Source: Hysterium pulicare CBS 123377 (taxonomy: Eukaryota; Ascomycota; Dothideomycetes; Hysteriales; Hysteriaceae). Taken from it: 59,596 bases of DNA. The stretch covers positions 1 through 59,596 of the forward strand of contig AJFK01000051.1 of the NCBI GenBank assembly GCA_000467715.1, in the 5' to 3' direction. A model generated the notes under the pieces. It saw nothing but the letters and a program-made list of their open reading frames with translations, was not told where the DNA came from and made no database searches. Positions 33,501 through 46,074 of this stretch are shown here, piece by piece. A program made the translations under genes and the position numbers. Numbering within the stretch: position 1 is the first letter of the stretch; the number at the start of each line of letters is the position of its first letter.

Positions 33501-34262
33501 ACCACCGACCGTAGCTTTGCCCTTCTTCTTCGAGTCTGGTCTGAATGTTCCGTTGGGTTTTTCGCCTACATGCGTGGATGCGTTCGACATGATTTGCGCT
33601 CCTGCTACTGCAGACGATGGCGTAGATGATTTGGTGATAGGAGGTTTTGAAGCCGCCTTGGCTTTTGCGGCTTCATCCGCTCGCTGCTTCCAGAAATTAA
33701 CAACAGGAACTGGTGCCTCTTGAAGAGGTTTGAAAGACGTCTTTTCCACATCCTTCGCTTTCGCTTTATCATCATCTTGATCAGCCCGATCCACCGTCTT
33801 CTCGGGAGAATTTGACGCCTGTGATTTATTTTCCCATGTTGATTCTGACGAGTTATTCTGCAACGACGAAACATCATCATCCTTGATCACAGTAGAAGAC
33901 GAGGATGTCGCTAAGTCTGGAGAAGATATACTAGGCGAGGTGTTCTGTTCAAGTGACGGAGACTGCTTTGGTGATGAAGATGCCCCATTCGGTTGCGCCT
34001 CGGAAACACTGGATGTTTTGTCTTCAAGCTTCCCAGCTGTTGATTCATTCGATTCGGCTTCATCTGCCCAGTTTATTCCGGAGGGGCCTGACATTGCTGC
34101 GGGCACAGGATTGGGTTCTTTGGACGGTGTTATGCTCCCAGAAGCGGGTTTACTAGCAGCTCCCGTAGAAGCCGCTGACATGCCTTTGGCTGCTTGTGCA
34201 TATGAGAAAGGGACATGAACGGCGGCGGCGTCACTACCCGACCTGTGAGGTGTAGTAGCCAT
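30578..34262 (-). CDS. LARP1-like RNA-binding protein (La motif plus DM15-like C-terminus)
   Basis: Four exons (32597-34262, 31998-32520, 31214-31951, 30578-31148; introns 76, 46 and 65 nt) give about 1165 residues. Residues 1-700 are Ser/Pro/Lys-rich with RG-rich patches (RRGGRGGGRGAAQTGGRG and RDHRGRGAVRGGRGG), typical of RNA-binding disorder. The La motif spans about 715-800, with STQLEYYFSVENLCKD, RKHMDSKGFVFLNFIADF and IKQLTTDLELIKLVC. The last 165 residues hold a helical segment, MDVLYQFWSHFLIRNFNTRM through YDEFRHFAFEDA and LIKYYGESL, which resembles the DM15 region of animal LARP1. Family role: binding mRNA 5' ends/poly(A) and regulating translation under TOR. The upstream TTG-started extension was rejected because the first ATG is at 34262. 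Confidence 0.88.
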
Positions 34263-35300
34263 GACTTTGCCAGCAATCTGTCTGCCTTCAAGTAATAATC
34301 TAGGGGACCCTGTGATTACCTGGGAATCGTCCAAGCGATCCCTGACGGGTGCTCTTCGTCGAGCCAGCCAACAGAACTGTTGGCACCGATTTGTCCGGAG
34401 AGGTGCAGGCTTGACCTCTCCGCACTCAACTTCTGATGGTCTGCCGAGATCCCTGAGTTACTTTCGACAATGTAGGTTTGGAAGGGATTGCCCTAGCTAG
34501 ATGGGAGTGGGCTTCAAGTTGGGGCGTATGTGAGGTCGTATTGTGAATTCGTTAGTTTGAAATGCCAAAATAGGTGCTGCGAGGTCGACGACGGGTAGAG
34601 ACCCTTCCGAGGTCAGAGTCGCAATTCGAGGCGTGTGTGAGGAGACAAAGCTAAGTGCGGTGATTTCTGAAGAGCGAAAATTAGTGAGTGGCCAATACAA
34701 GATATCAGATATTGTGAGACAAAATGGGAATTGCAAATTGCTGGGCCTGTTGTGCGGGACTCAAAGCGATGGGATGCTGTTGAGAGCCGCAGGTTGTCGC
34801 CTTGGGTACAAGACGAGGGGGTTTGCTATGAGGGAAGGACCAAGGACCCAAGCCAAGTGGTAGCTTTGCAAGAGAATGGCCAGTTGGCAAATCCAGGCAT
34901 GACTTTGCGGGCTGACCAACAATCTGGGACGGCGGTATTTTTTGGGAAGAGTAGACGAAGCAAGCAACAAGCTTGACGTCGCTGGCGCAACGTTTAAGAG
35001 CGAACTGACCTCTTGGAGAAGTTTGTCGAGAAGACTGGTGGGTGTGGAAGCTGAATTCGAAGGTAGAGGCTCTACGAGAGTCAAGTCGGCGCAGTATAGG
35101 TGTGAGATGGCGGTTCGTGGTGTGGAGAAGAAGAGGCTATGGGTACTCCAGGCACGACAGTTGAGGTCACAGCTCAAGCGTTTGAGTAGCGTCGACGGAC
35201 GAGGTGGCAGACTCGACGGCGGCTCGATAGGACCCTCGAGAGCTTTTCCAAAGCTCTTTGATGCCGGCCCACGCAGAGAAAAGAGCAGAATATGAGAGGG
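34263..35300. promoter_or_regulatory. promoter and leader region of LARP1-like gene
   Basis: About 1 kb upstream of the LARP1-like start codon. Frames on both strands are short and mutually overlapping. It presumably contains the transcription start and 5' UTR; no specific site is called. Confidence 0.4.
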
Positions 35301-38300
35301 AGTTGGAAGGTCAGAGGAGGGGAGTCCTGGAGCGCAGGCACAAGTCGCGCGAATTTTTTAACAAGAGTACTTAGCGCACATCACTCTCCCGTGCTCGGCT
35401 CCTACGTCTCCTTCACCAACTAAACTTCCAAGACCGAGGTTTTGTCGAGCATTTGAAAAGAAGCTCTTCAATCTGTTCGCGTTTAGGAAATAATTATTCG
35501 CGCCATCCGCGAGCTCATTACTTTTACGGCCTCGTCAGATGCAGCATGGCCTCAGCCTCAGCATCAGTGATTTCCTCACTCTGGCACAGGCCACTCTACA
35601 ACTCCTAATACTCCCGACGCGGCTTTCGACATACGTCAAGGAGCCTCTGAGCATAGCTAAACAGACCTGCATTGCGTTCAACCTGCCTCCTTCCCGAGAA
35701 TTCGTTCGAGGGTCGGCATTTTATTGTGATTTCTAACATCACTGGAATCCGCCTATCCAAACCCCTGAGCACTCACGGCTATCCGGAATGCCGTCCATTG
35801 ATTTGCCGTACTGGCCCGACTGTACAGTCATTAAATCCAAGAACTCATAGGAAGCATTCAAAGTGCTTATACAGCACAATTGATGCATACGGAGCTTGCT
35901 TCCGGACTGCTCCAAAGGTACGAGTTTATCTTTTTTTCCCCAGAGAAACGAGCACCCCCAACCACACGCCATATGACCTATGCATGCTATCACAAGCATT
36001 TTCCCTTGTGCCAGTTACTCAAACGTCTCTGGAATTGCCGTCGTTGGGTACGGACGGTATCCTACTACTCGCGCAACGCATTAGGGCACAGCCTTGTTGT
36101 CACCACTCACAAACACTAGTGATGCTCTCCAGCTTTGTACTGTCACAAGCAGCAGCAAACGAGCACTCAAATTGATTCGATACGCTTTTTCAGCAGTGAA
36201 GATTTGGTGACCTATCAACGCAGGCTGATGCTATCATATCATCAAAACTCCGGCGCCTCGGCCGGCATTCCTTACCTGTGTACTGTTAGCCAGCACTTCT
36301 CAGCAATGTTTTGCACACCCTCACCTAGGAAATGGACTTCGATGTCCATTGCCATCTCCCCGAGAACACTCGATAAGTCTTCAGAATCTATTTGCAGACC
36401 ACGCTGTGGCCCTAGACCGTCTGACTTAAGAAACTGTAATAATCTCCGCAGCCACAAACTCGAAGGGGAAGTTAGGTATCCAAAAAACCCGTTCCCAGAG
36501 TCCAGTGTTCCTTAATCTCGGAGCTTACAGCCAGTGTGGAACATACATAGTCAGCGTTCATCGCGATTCGCATCTAATTCCTTCGCTATGCGGCTCCCAG
36601 ATGTTTGGAGTTCGAACGAACCAGGAACACTCGCGGGAAGAACTCCAGTCGCGTCTTAGCCACACCCGTCGTGGTAAATGAATTCCGTCATGCCCCCGAA
36701 CCAATAACGGCAAGAATTGCCCTTCATTCTTGATCTCTCAGCACCGCCACAACCAAAAATAAGCTCCGACGACATGAGAACTCCCAGTCCCCGAACTCTG
36801 GCGTAATTCAAGCAAGAGAGTATCAACTGGAACCATGATGGCGGGCAACGCGACCGACCATCTCTTCGATCCCCTCAAATTACGGTCCTCGGCCCCATTT
36901 AGCCAAGATTGCAATATAATAAAGCGCCCCTACTATGAATTCTTCATCCAGACATGACAAATTTGCAGGAGCACATGCTTCCAAAAGTGTTCTGTACAGT
37001 GGTCAGGGACTTCTGGATCGGCCCGCTTCTTATCGCCTGTGCCTGTGTCAACATTCAACCAGATTTGATCCATGTGGATCTCATTCTATATCAATCGGTA
37101 CGCCCTCAGTCTGCATCTGCAAATGGCTTGATATAATTTCCATATGCACTGCTTCTCAGCATCGCAGACAAAAAGCTGCGACATTCTCTCGATCTTTCAA
37201 GCGTTTACATGAACGGACCTCGGTTTCTGCGCCAAATGGTCCGACATGGCACCAAACATACATCAACCGGTGGATCTGTGGTACTTTGGCTATCCTACAG
37301 GGGGGGTTGATCCCCGAATACTATCATGCACACCTTCGTAGGATGTCACACGTATACAGATGCCATGTGCAACCGTTGTGCGGGTCCCTTGCATGCCCGC
37401 AGATATTGTACAGCTCAATCGAGTCTCCCCGGATTTCCCCAAATAAGGAACTATGCAGGAACTATATATAGGCATTTATGTCTCGGCACTTAAAAACGCC
37501 AAGGCGCCACCAAATTATCGTAGGCAAGTCCTTGGCCACTTACTGTGTTACTTCCAATTTAGACGCGAGATCTTTCGAGTTGGTGTCAAGCTCTTCAATC
37601 TTCTTGGCGCTGTCCGTTGTGGAGGTCTCAGCTGCCATTGGGCGAACATCTGCAATCGACGCGTCGCCGAAATCATTCCTAGACCTCAGAAGGTATTACC
37701 CATCCCTTCAGCTTCGGCGCTACCAGTCTACATGGATAAACTCGCTTCATAAAAGGCTGCAAAGCCTGTTGTTCCCCCAAGCTATTTCAGAAAGTGAAGT
37801 TGACCCACCAACTGTCATGTGAGACAGATACGTAAATGACCAAGTGATGCCGGTGGCGTAGTGCAGTAGAAGCTTTGTCGATCCTCTTCGTAGACTATTT
37901 CGAATGTTCACAACAACTCTCGACCAGCATTTGGATTTCGTAACAAAGAGTTCTTGCCACGGATCGTAACACTTGCACACTCTACAACTATTTCTCATTC
38001 AGGAGCTTCTCCATATCAAGGCTCGAAACAGCGCATACTTCGTCCGCCTAATCAAACCAGTAGCAAATTCTGTCAACATGTCTGGGCCTGGACACATAAG
38101 ATGCTCCATCTTCCAGAGCTCCTCCAAGCACATCATCAACTGACCTCACACTGCTGTGATTATTGAAACATACGGATTCGAGGCCAAAAAGACCAAGTCA
38201 CAAATTCCCAAATGTACGCCCTGGTATCCGAACAGGAGAAATGTAAAGTTGAATGTGTACTATAGACATATCAACTGTCATGCCCTTTTGCAGTCCCTAA

Positions 38301-38572
38301 AATCCAGTATCGGGTCGCACAGCGCTCATACCAATCTGATTATTGGCATGAATTCGTGAATCCTAAAAGCCCATACCGTTTGCAAATTCCCTGAAGCCGT
38401 TGGAATAGTATCAAGTGATATCCACAACTAGTGTCTCCTTCGCTATCCAGCTGCAAAATTCTGCATCCCAAAATGTATACCCAAATACCAAAATCGTAAT
38501 GCTCGTCCTAGCCCTTGTGCCTGATCCCAACCTAGGCCGCATCCAATGTCCTCCGATATCAGCCTCATCACT
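35301..38572. other. long stretch without a recognisable gene
   Basis: About 3.3 kb with only short frames. The longest (plus strand, 36935-37471) has Cys/His/Ile-rich composition unlike a real fungal protein and no homology I know. I found no tRNA, rRNA or mobile-element motif. Base composition is near that of the genes, so it is not an obvious RIP block. Noncoding RNA or a lineage-specific gene with many introns remains possible. Confidence 0.4.
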
Positions 38573-40431
38573 TCAGGTCCAAAGCCATTTCCTGCACTTC
38601 CCAGCCCCACAAAGGCAAGGCACCGCACCCTCGCCTGGCTGTTCAACAACTACCTCTTTGCCCTCTTCTTCCTCCTCATCCTTATCAAGATAGTCAAACG
38701 TCAACTCCTCACCCCGAGGAATGAATCTGCAAGCAAAGAATGCAATATCATAGACCTTGCAGTCATGCTTGTTGTAGGAGACCGTGTACTGCCTGCAGTT
38801 GGGTTCGCAGGAGTGGTTCATGAATTTTGTCGGTCCCCCCATAAACTCGCCATCAACGACATATATGTCTTCGTCAGCAAGCTTCTCGGCTTCGGCGAAC
38901 TTGTCCAGGGAGTAGAGATACGAGGCCTTGGATTTGCCGGATCGGGATTCGCGGCGAGTGGCTTCGGCATCGGTGATGATTTCGCCGCGGTAGGTATCTA
39001 TGAATTCGCCCTCGTGAAGGTCTTTGGTACAGCGGAGACCTGTCTCATGGTTAGTTCTCGTTTTGTGGTGATACGTAAGGGAGAATTATGCAAGCTCACC
39101 CCATCCACGGCCGCCTTCCGTCTTGAATATTTCAACTTCCACACGACGACCAAATTGAACGTTTTTGTTCCGGCAGAGCCTCCCACAATTGCAATTATCG
39201 TTGCACTCGTAGATTGGATGTCTAGAATTGAGGTAGAATGGGACGAGGCAACCTTGCTTTTCTCTCTTCGTGCCCTCCGCAAAGTAGGGGAATTTCTTGG
39301 GTAGCCCGATGGTTGAACCGCCTTCTTCAAGAATCAATTTGTAGAGAATCTGTTGCTCATCGGACAGACGGCTCACATTAACCGCAGCATACTCAAGGCA
39401 GTCGCACTTCTTCGTGTACTCGCAGCCAATATCGCGACCCATGTGCGGACTACATTGTTGGCAACCCATCTGGGTCGCAGGATCGGCCTTGTAAACGCCT
39501 TCGCGTAGGACATATTCTTGAATGAACCGAAAGCGAAGGGATGGAGACGAAGAGTCGTGTGGGTTAAAGAATCTCACCTTCGGTCCGGGTAAGAGATCGA
39601 GTCGTCGCATAAACTCTCGTCGGATGAGATCTTCAGCGCGAAGTGTGGATGCATTGCGAGCGGCCTGAACCATTTCCGGCGACGGAACCCATGTGACGTT
39701 TATTCGTGGTATGGTGGGTGCGGTTGCCTTCTAGCTGGTCAGTCGTGCATAGGTGAAGAGGGCATGCAACTTACGCATTTAGCCACAATATATCCATTCT
39801 CACGGTCAAAATATCCATTGTAGATATCAATAGTCTCCGCCGGTGCAGTGATGGTAGCTGCCCTCCCATGACCATTGATAGACAGTGATGACGAGACTGA
39901 CGTGGACCTCTCAGTCGATGGTGTTCGACTATTAAGTTTTAAGTGACGCGTTGCTGGTGAAAGGTGACGATCCGGTTCGTCATCATGCTCTGGAGATTTA
40001 CGTTTCCTGGATGGGAGGGATATTCTAAGAGCGTTAGAACGTCTAGATTAGGTAAAGTTAGAAACCTGATACCTACTTTGCCCTATCTTCTAAGTAGTCC
40101 TGAACAAATTCTAGGCACCGTACTAGTGCGTTCGTATTGTGCCATGATAATGGCGGCCATTGGGTTTGTGACCTGGTCTTCCAGCGGACAAGGTATTGTT
40201 CTTCCTAAAGAGGCAATATCACGTTAGTTAAGGAACATGAGAATAAGTCGCTTAGACTTGACCTACGCCATTTTTAACACGGTTGCACAAGATCTTTTCT
40301 ACCTAATTAGAATTTAGCATTAGCTTATCAACGTGCAAAGCGTTAATCTATGATTGGTGCAGCCTTACCTGATCAACTTTGACACGATTCGCTTCACCCA
40401 ATACTGTCTCTATTACCACCATAGGTGGCAT
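38573..40431 (-). CDS. histone H3 lysine-9 methyltransferase, chromodomain-SET (KMT1/Clr4 type)
   Basis: Six exons (40369-40431, 40267-40302, 40077-40204, 39775-40024, 39100-39730, 38573-39039; introns 66, 62, 52, 44 and 60 nt) give about 524 residues. Exons 1-3 encode a chromodomain (VEKILCNRVKNG joined to EEQYLVRWK, then WHNTNALVRCLEFVQDYLED). Exon 5 encodes the pre-SET zinc cluster (GCQQCSPHMGRDIGCEY, KKCDC, YECNDNCNCGRLC). The SET domain has RGWGLRC, YRGEIITDAEA, the catalytic NHSCEPNC and ELTFDY; post-SET is CLCGAGKC. Role: H3K9 methylation that marks heterochromatin and, in Neurospora, RIP-mutated DNA for cytosine methylation. Neurospora DIM-5 lacks the chromodomain, so this gene has the Clr4 layout. 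The exon 2/3 join could alternatively use a downstream acceptor giving NGVEQYL. The first exons are tiny, and an extra upstream exon cannot be excluded. Confidence 0.9.
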
Positions 40432-41589
40432 GGATTCCTAGAAAACATTAGAACGTTATCCTGAACTTTCTAATAACCTTGTTATGTAGCTTCTAGCATA
40501 ATCTAATATTTTGCTTGCTATTTGGCGCGGTGTTTGTTGTTGGGTGTAGAGTACTGCTGTTGCGGGCTAGAAGCTTACTTATAGGGGTGCGCAACGCGCC
40601 AAACGGGCTCTGGAGACCTAAATCCATTAGCATAGCGCTCGCCTACGCACTATTAATATGAAACATACTTTTGCAGATAAGTTTTTAATAAATGTGCGGA
40701 GTATAAAGGTAGATGTAAAGGCTATAGCGCAAGCTAGAAGTTAGAAAGTAAAATTACACTATAAATTGCTTACTAATTAGCGCGCATATATTTTCTATAA
40801 TTAGTTTAGAAAATAAAAATATAAAAATAAAAGTTTATATAACTATATTTTAAAGTTAACTTTAAAAAAGTATTTTAACTTTACTTAGTAAAGTTTTATA
40901 TAAAGTAAGAGAAACTTGCCTTCAAAGCTACTTATTCAAAAGCGCACGGGACACACTTAGCGAACCTTGCTCTGTGGCACCTATTCGAAAGCGTGCGCAC
41001 ATTTAGCAAATCTCGTAAGTACAAGGAGTCTCAGATCTACGGGTAGACAATATACTTATATGAGTTACGTTACTATATTCTACTATTCTGAAAGTATTTT
41101 CTCTCATATATCTTTATTATAGCAGTATATTTTAGTAGTTTGTAATAGGTTTCTTAGTATTGTTTAGAGTTTTAATCTACTATAGTATATCGCCCATCTT
41201 ATATGCTTAGACTTCCTCCAGCAAAATCTATGATGGCTCTTTGCGCTCTTCAACTGAACGCAGAGAAGATATTACCTATGTAGCCAGGCCGAGTAAGCGC
41301 TTTCGGTGCCTTGGTAGGAGAGAGCCTTGGGGGATTTTAGTTGGATCTAATAATTGGACTTGTTTAGATACTCTCTAAGACCCCCACAGCGCCTCTTCAC
41401 GCTCACAATCCTAAAAATGTTCAATACCCCCAATCGCTCAAAACCTTTGGGATTGAGATACTTTGTTCTACAAAAGCGCAGTTTTACCGCCTTTGCCGCG
41501 CGGCAGGCAACGAACTTTTATCGATAACCTTAAATAAAACTTTAAATCTCATAAAAAGTTTCACAGCCCACTATATGATCTCAGCAGAC
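40432..41589. other. AT-rich intergenic block between KMT1-type gene and RRP1
   Basis: The segment from about 40660 to 41220 is strongly TA-rich with runs such as AAATAAAAATATAAAAATAA, typical of RIP-degraded DNA. It contains a diverged tandem pair near 40928-41015. The block separates two divergent start codons, so both promoters lie within or beside it. No gene is recognised. Confidence 0.55.
40928..41015. repeat. diverged tandem duplication inside AT-rich block
   Basis: Two adjacent segments of about 40 bp share ATTC(A/G)AAAGCG followed by ACAC/GCAC, (C/T)TTAGC(G/A)AA and CTTG/CTCG. Differences are mainly transitions. The alignment was made by eye. Confidence 0.45.
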
Positions 41590-42513
41590 ATGGCTTCTGA
41601 TGCGCAAAACAGTCCCTTTATTAAGAATCTGGCCTCGAGCGGTAATGCTCCTCTTATTATCGATCAAGTAGTTCGGTGACACTAACATTTTAAACCTTCA
41701 GACAAACGGACTCGCGACCGCGCCCTCGAAAGCCTCCGAACCTTCCTCAGCGGCCGCTCGCAAATAGAAGAGATTGAACTTCTGAAGCTATGGAAGGGAC
41801 TGTTCTACTGTAAATACGCTTGCGCTCCCATTTTGCTGGAATACGGTAGCTCATCCATCTATAATAGGCATGTGGATGCAAGATAAACCTCTAAACCAAC
41901 AACAACTCGCTCATGACCTCGCCGCTCTAGTAGGAGTTCTTCAACCAGATGTAGTCTTACCGTTTCTCGACGCTTTCTGGAAAACGATAGCGAGGGAGTG
42001 GGGTGGGATTGATGCGTTGAGGTGTGCACCCTCTCCTCGAGTTATCCTGAAAATATACATCGCTAATAATCTTATGATTTGCGCAGAATGGACAAATACC
42101 TCTACCTTGTTCGCATCTATCTGCGCGCCTCGTTTCAATACCTCTCTAAACGCAGCTGGTCCAATCAGTCTGCCATTTCATCCTACACGACCATTCTAGA
42201 ACAGACACCGTTGAACCCCACGGATATGAAAATTCCAAACGGTCTCAGATATCATGTGATGGACATATATGTAGATGAAATGGATAAAGTCGATACGAGT
42301 AGGGAGGGGTCTATACCTTTGGAGACCTTGCTGGAACCGGTGAAGAGGTTGGAGAGAGAAAGTCCGATCAGGGCAGTTAGGAAACATGCCGCTGAGACTT
42401 TAGATGATGAGAGATTGAGGAATTGGAATGGCGAAGGGGATGTAGAGGAACAGGAGAGGGGCGTACGAGAAGGTGAGGGAGAAGATGCTGAGTGGGGCGG
42501 GATTGAGGACTGA
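41590..42513 (+). CDS. RRP1: ribosomal RNA processing protein 1 (Nop52 family)
   Basis: Four exons (41590-41641, 41702-41809, 41868-42021, 42087-42513; introns 60, 58 and 65 nt) give about 246 residues. The joined N-terminus reads MASDAQNSPFIKNLASSDKR, then TRDRALESLRTFLSG, LLKLWKGLFYCMWMQDKPL and WKTIAREWGGIDALRMDKY, a characteristic Nop52 run. Exon 4 continues YLYLVRIYLRASFQYL and NGLRYHVMDIYVDEMDKV, followed by an acidic Glu/Gly tail. Role: nucleolar protein needed for late processing of pre-27S rRNA for the 60S subunit. Each intron restores the frame exactly (phases 1, 1, 2). The gene converges on TRM8 with only 223 bp between stop codons. Confidence 0.93.
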
Positions 42514-42736
42514 AGGTACGAGGACTGGGATCGAAGTCTGCATTATATTCAGCGAGGCGTTTGGGGCCTTCTCTTTGACTATGGAAAAATAATATGGCCA
42601 CTTTGGCACTTCAAGCCATGTTACATACTCATAATCTTCCATCTCGTGGGTCGTGGGTCTCGACCTCTATGAAACTAAAAGAGTAATTCCGATCACTGGC
42701 TCCTACTCTTCGAAGAAATCCAGCTTTGACGCCCCA

Positions 42737-43752
<1,016 letters not shown>

Positions 43753-44180
43753 GGCGGGAGACTTGGTTTGAAGGTAGTTGAGGTGATCAGAAAACGAAAG
43801 TCGTTCAAATAGTCGAATTGGGCATCCCGAAGCGAAGGGCAGTCAAGTCAAGCCTTGCCCATACTAGCCACAGCTTAAACGGCTTGTCTCAAACGGCGAC
43901 CATGGACCACATCAAGCACAGCAGATCTTAGTCTCAGAGTAGTGGCGTAACATCAACATGCAAATCATCCAAAGCCAAAATTTCTACACAGTATCGACAC
44001 AAAATGCATTAGCGGTCATCGCGCACTGCAAGACCGCCTCCAGAAGAACTGCCCCCGAATAAAACCAGTAATCGGTACGAAAAAACACACAAGAACCTTC
44101 CAAGCCGCTCGTGACCGTAATGCTGTGTCATTTACTTCAAATCCTCGTTATACATGCGCCTTTCCCATCATCAATCGTAA
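43753..44180. other. intergenic region, TRM8 upstream
   Basis: The 428-bp gap contains the TRM8 promoter and the 3' flank of GID4 on the same strand. No gene is seen. Confidence 0.4.
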
Positions 44181-45353
44181 TCATCGAAATTCAATTGCAC
44201 CCTGACACCCATTGTCTGGAACATGCTTCAAGTCAAGTTGTTGAAACCTATCAATCATTAGCACATTCGTCCATCAAGGTTAGAGACGAGAAAGACTTAC
44301 TTCTCGCTTTTTGCATGGAAGTAGATCCCGCTTATACAGCCGGAGACTTGATTGAAGCAAATGTAATAAAATCCTTCAAAACTAGCGCCACTGATTGTGC
44401 GCACGCGGTGGTCTGGCACTAAAAAGTATTCTTTCCATCGCATGAAAATGTTTTCTCTTTGCGCAAAATTTTTATAGCTGAAATCGTGACGTTTTGCTTG
44501 TTTCGCCAAAGGCCGCCATGCGGGGAAGCGGGCCCAATGTTGCATGTCAACCTTTTCGTTTGAGCCCCATTCTGGATGTCGCGTCAAGAACGTGTATTTC
44601 GTGCCGATAATCTCGCCTTCGAAATAGGTCGTAAGGCTTGGATGGTCTTCTGTTAGTCCTAATAGGATGGATGTATTAGCTATGCCTGACTGAGCGTGTT
44701 GAATTGTGATGTTATGTACCTTTGATACGAAGATAACCACAAAGGAATGAATCCCTCATGTCCACATATTTGATTTCTACTTGGACCTCATATACATGGC
44801 GATCTGATTGTTGACTGCCAACAAACTTGCTTCCGGGGCGCAAATATGACGATGTAGAATTTGGAAGGAACTGCGCGAGCAATTAGCAGAGAATTCGCGC
44901 ATGGAATCAATTTCGTAGCACAATGGGTTTACTAACCCTGTGACTTGGAAAGGGCGAAGCCAATATATTCGGCTGAGACCATGATGCGGGCGCGGGTGCT
45001 TGCGTCGATACGGGCGACATCTGCGATGTTCGATGATCGCATTCCGTCGTTTCTTCCGTAGCACTTATGGGACTGGGCGTATCTCTGATCGGGCCATCTT
45101 CCTCGGTTTCGGAATGATGATTTCGAGTTTCTTGGGTGGTCGGCGTGTCGTCTGGTTCGGCGGGTGGAGTGGGTTGCTGTGATGGTCTGGAATAGGGCAC
45201 GTCTGGGATCATGTCTGAGTGGATAGATTGCTCGTCGACATTTTCACGGGGAGAGGGCAATCGCGATTCTTCAGGTGGACATGTTCGGCCATGGGGGCTG
45301 CTCTCGTGCTCTGCTGGCGGCGAGAGCATAATGGCATCATCTGGGGTTGGCAT
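44181..45353 (-). CDS. GID4: Gid4/Vid24, substrate receptor of the GID (CTLH) ubiquitin ligase
   Basis: Four exons (44937-45353, 44720-44870, 44301-44658, 44181-44247; introns 66, 61 and 53 nt) give about 330 residues. The first 135 residues are Pro/Ser/Glu-rich and probably disordered. The conserved beta-barrel follows: SSYLRPGSKFVGSQQSDRHV, YEVQVEIKYVDMRDSFLCGY, LTEDHPSLTTYFEGEIIG, VDMQHWARFPAWRPLAKQAK, ENIFMRWKEYFLVPDHRV, ISGASFEGFYYICFNQ. The short last exon restores the C-terminal FQQLDLKHV...GAIEFR expected of the family. Role: recognises Pro/N-degrons on gluconeogenic enzymes such as Fbp1 and brings them to the GID ligase upon glucose addition. The barrel appears intact; only the N-terminal extension is lineage-specific. 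Confidence 0.94.
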
Positions 45354-46074
45354 CGTCCACTTCAGTAGACAGGGAAGGTCGAATGAGGTGAAAAAGGCGT
45401 CGACATAGGATTAATGGAGTCGCAGAGATAAGACAGGTGGAAGAGACTATTAGAACAGGCGCAGAGTGATGGCAATGCTGTGAGACGTGCAGGACGTACT
45501 GAATGTTGGGACTGCTGCGCGCACTATGCGGTAGCGGGGAAAGAGTTAGTCTGGGGGTTCACGTGCCGGAAACAAGGCGATAAAAGGCGACGGCAATTTG
45601 CTCTGCCATCCTTGAGCGCTTTCATCACTCTACATCCAAAACAAATTGCGCCACCGTGAACTGTGCCATCATTGGCGTATACAGCTACACCAGCTCTAGG
45701 ATTGAATTGATGACGGTTATCAGGTGATTCCGGAACCCCTACCTAGTTAATTACATTGCAGCAAGCTTTTGACGATCACCAAGCATCTGGTGCTAAGGCG
45801 AACACCACACTCAATCTTCTTTAGACTTCGATGTTGCGGCAGAAGAGAAAGTTTGGCTCTGACACTCATGACATTATCGAGAGACCCGCGGAAACATGCA
45901 TCACACATGCAGGTGGATTCCAGACTTCCAGGCGCCCAATGCAATTTTCCCCACAAAAGGGCACAGACCGACCAAAGTTCTCCGGCGTCGCTCATCGTTC
46001 GATCGACTAGTTGCGTACCGGAGGAAAGAAAAAGCAATACACCGAGAGGCCCTCTAGAAATGCAAACTACAAAT
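45354..46074. other. intergenic region, GID4 upstream
   Basis: The 721-bp gap contains the GID4 promoter and leader plus the 3' flank of the Mago gene on the same strand. Frames at 45747-46107 overlap both strands and are not credible. Confidence 0.4.

Noticed and set aside
34263-34334. N-terminal extension of the LARP1-like protein
   Set aside because: The extended frame begins with TTG, not ATG, and contains a GTAATC donor-like site; the first ATG is at 34262.
36935-37471. 178-codon plus-strand frame in the gene-free region
   Set aside because: Composition rich in Cys, His, Ile and Ser without any motif; no supporting splice pattern. Likely a chance frame, though I cannot exclude a lineage-specific gene.
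38546-39304. 252-codon plus-strand frame opposite the KMT1-type gene
   Set aside because: It is the antisense of the SET-domain exons and crosses the 39040-39099 intron; the minus strand encodes all SET motifs.
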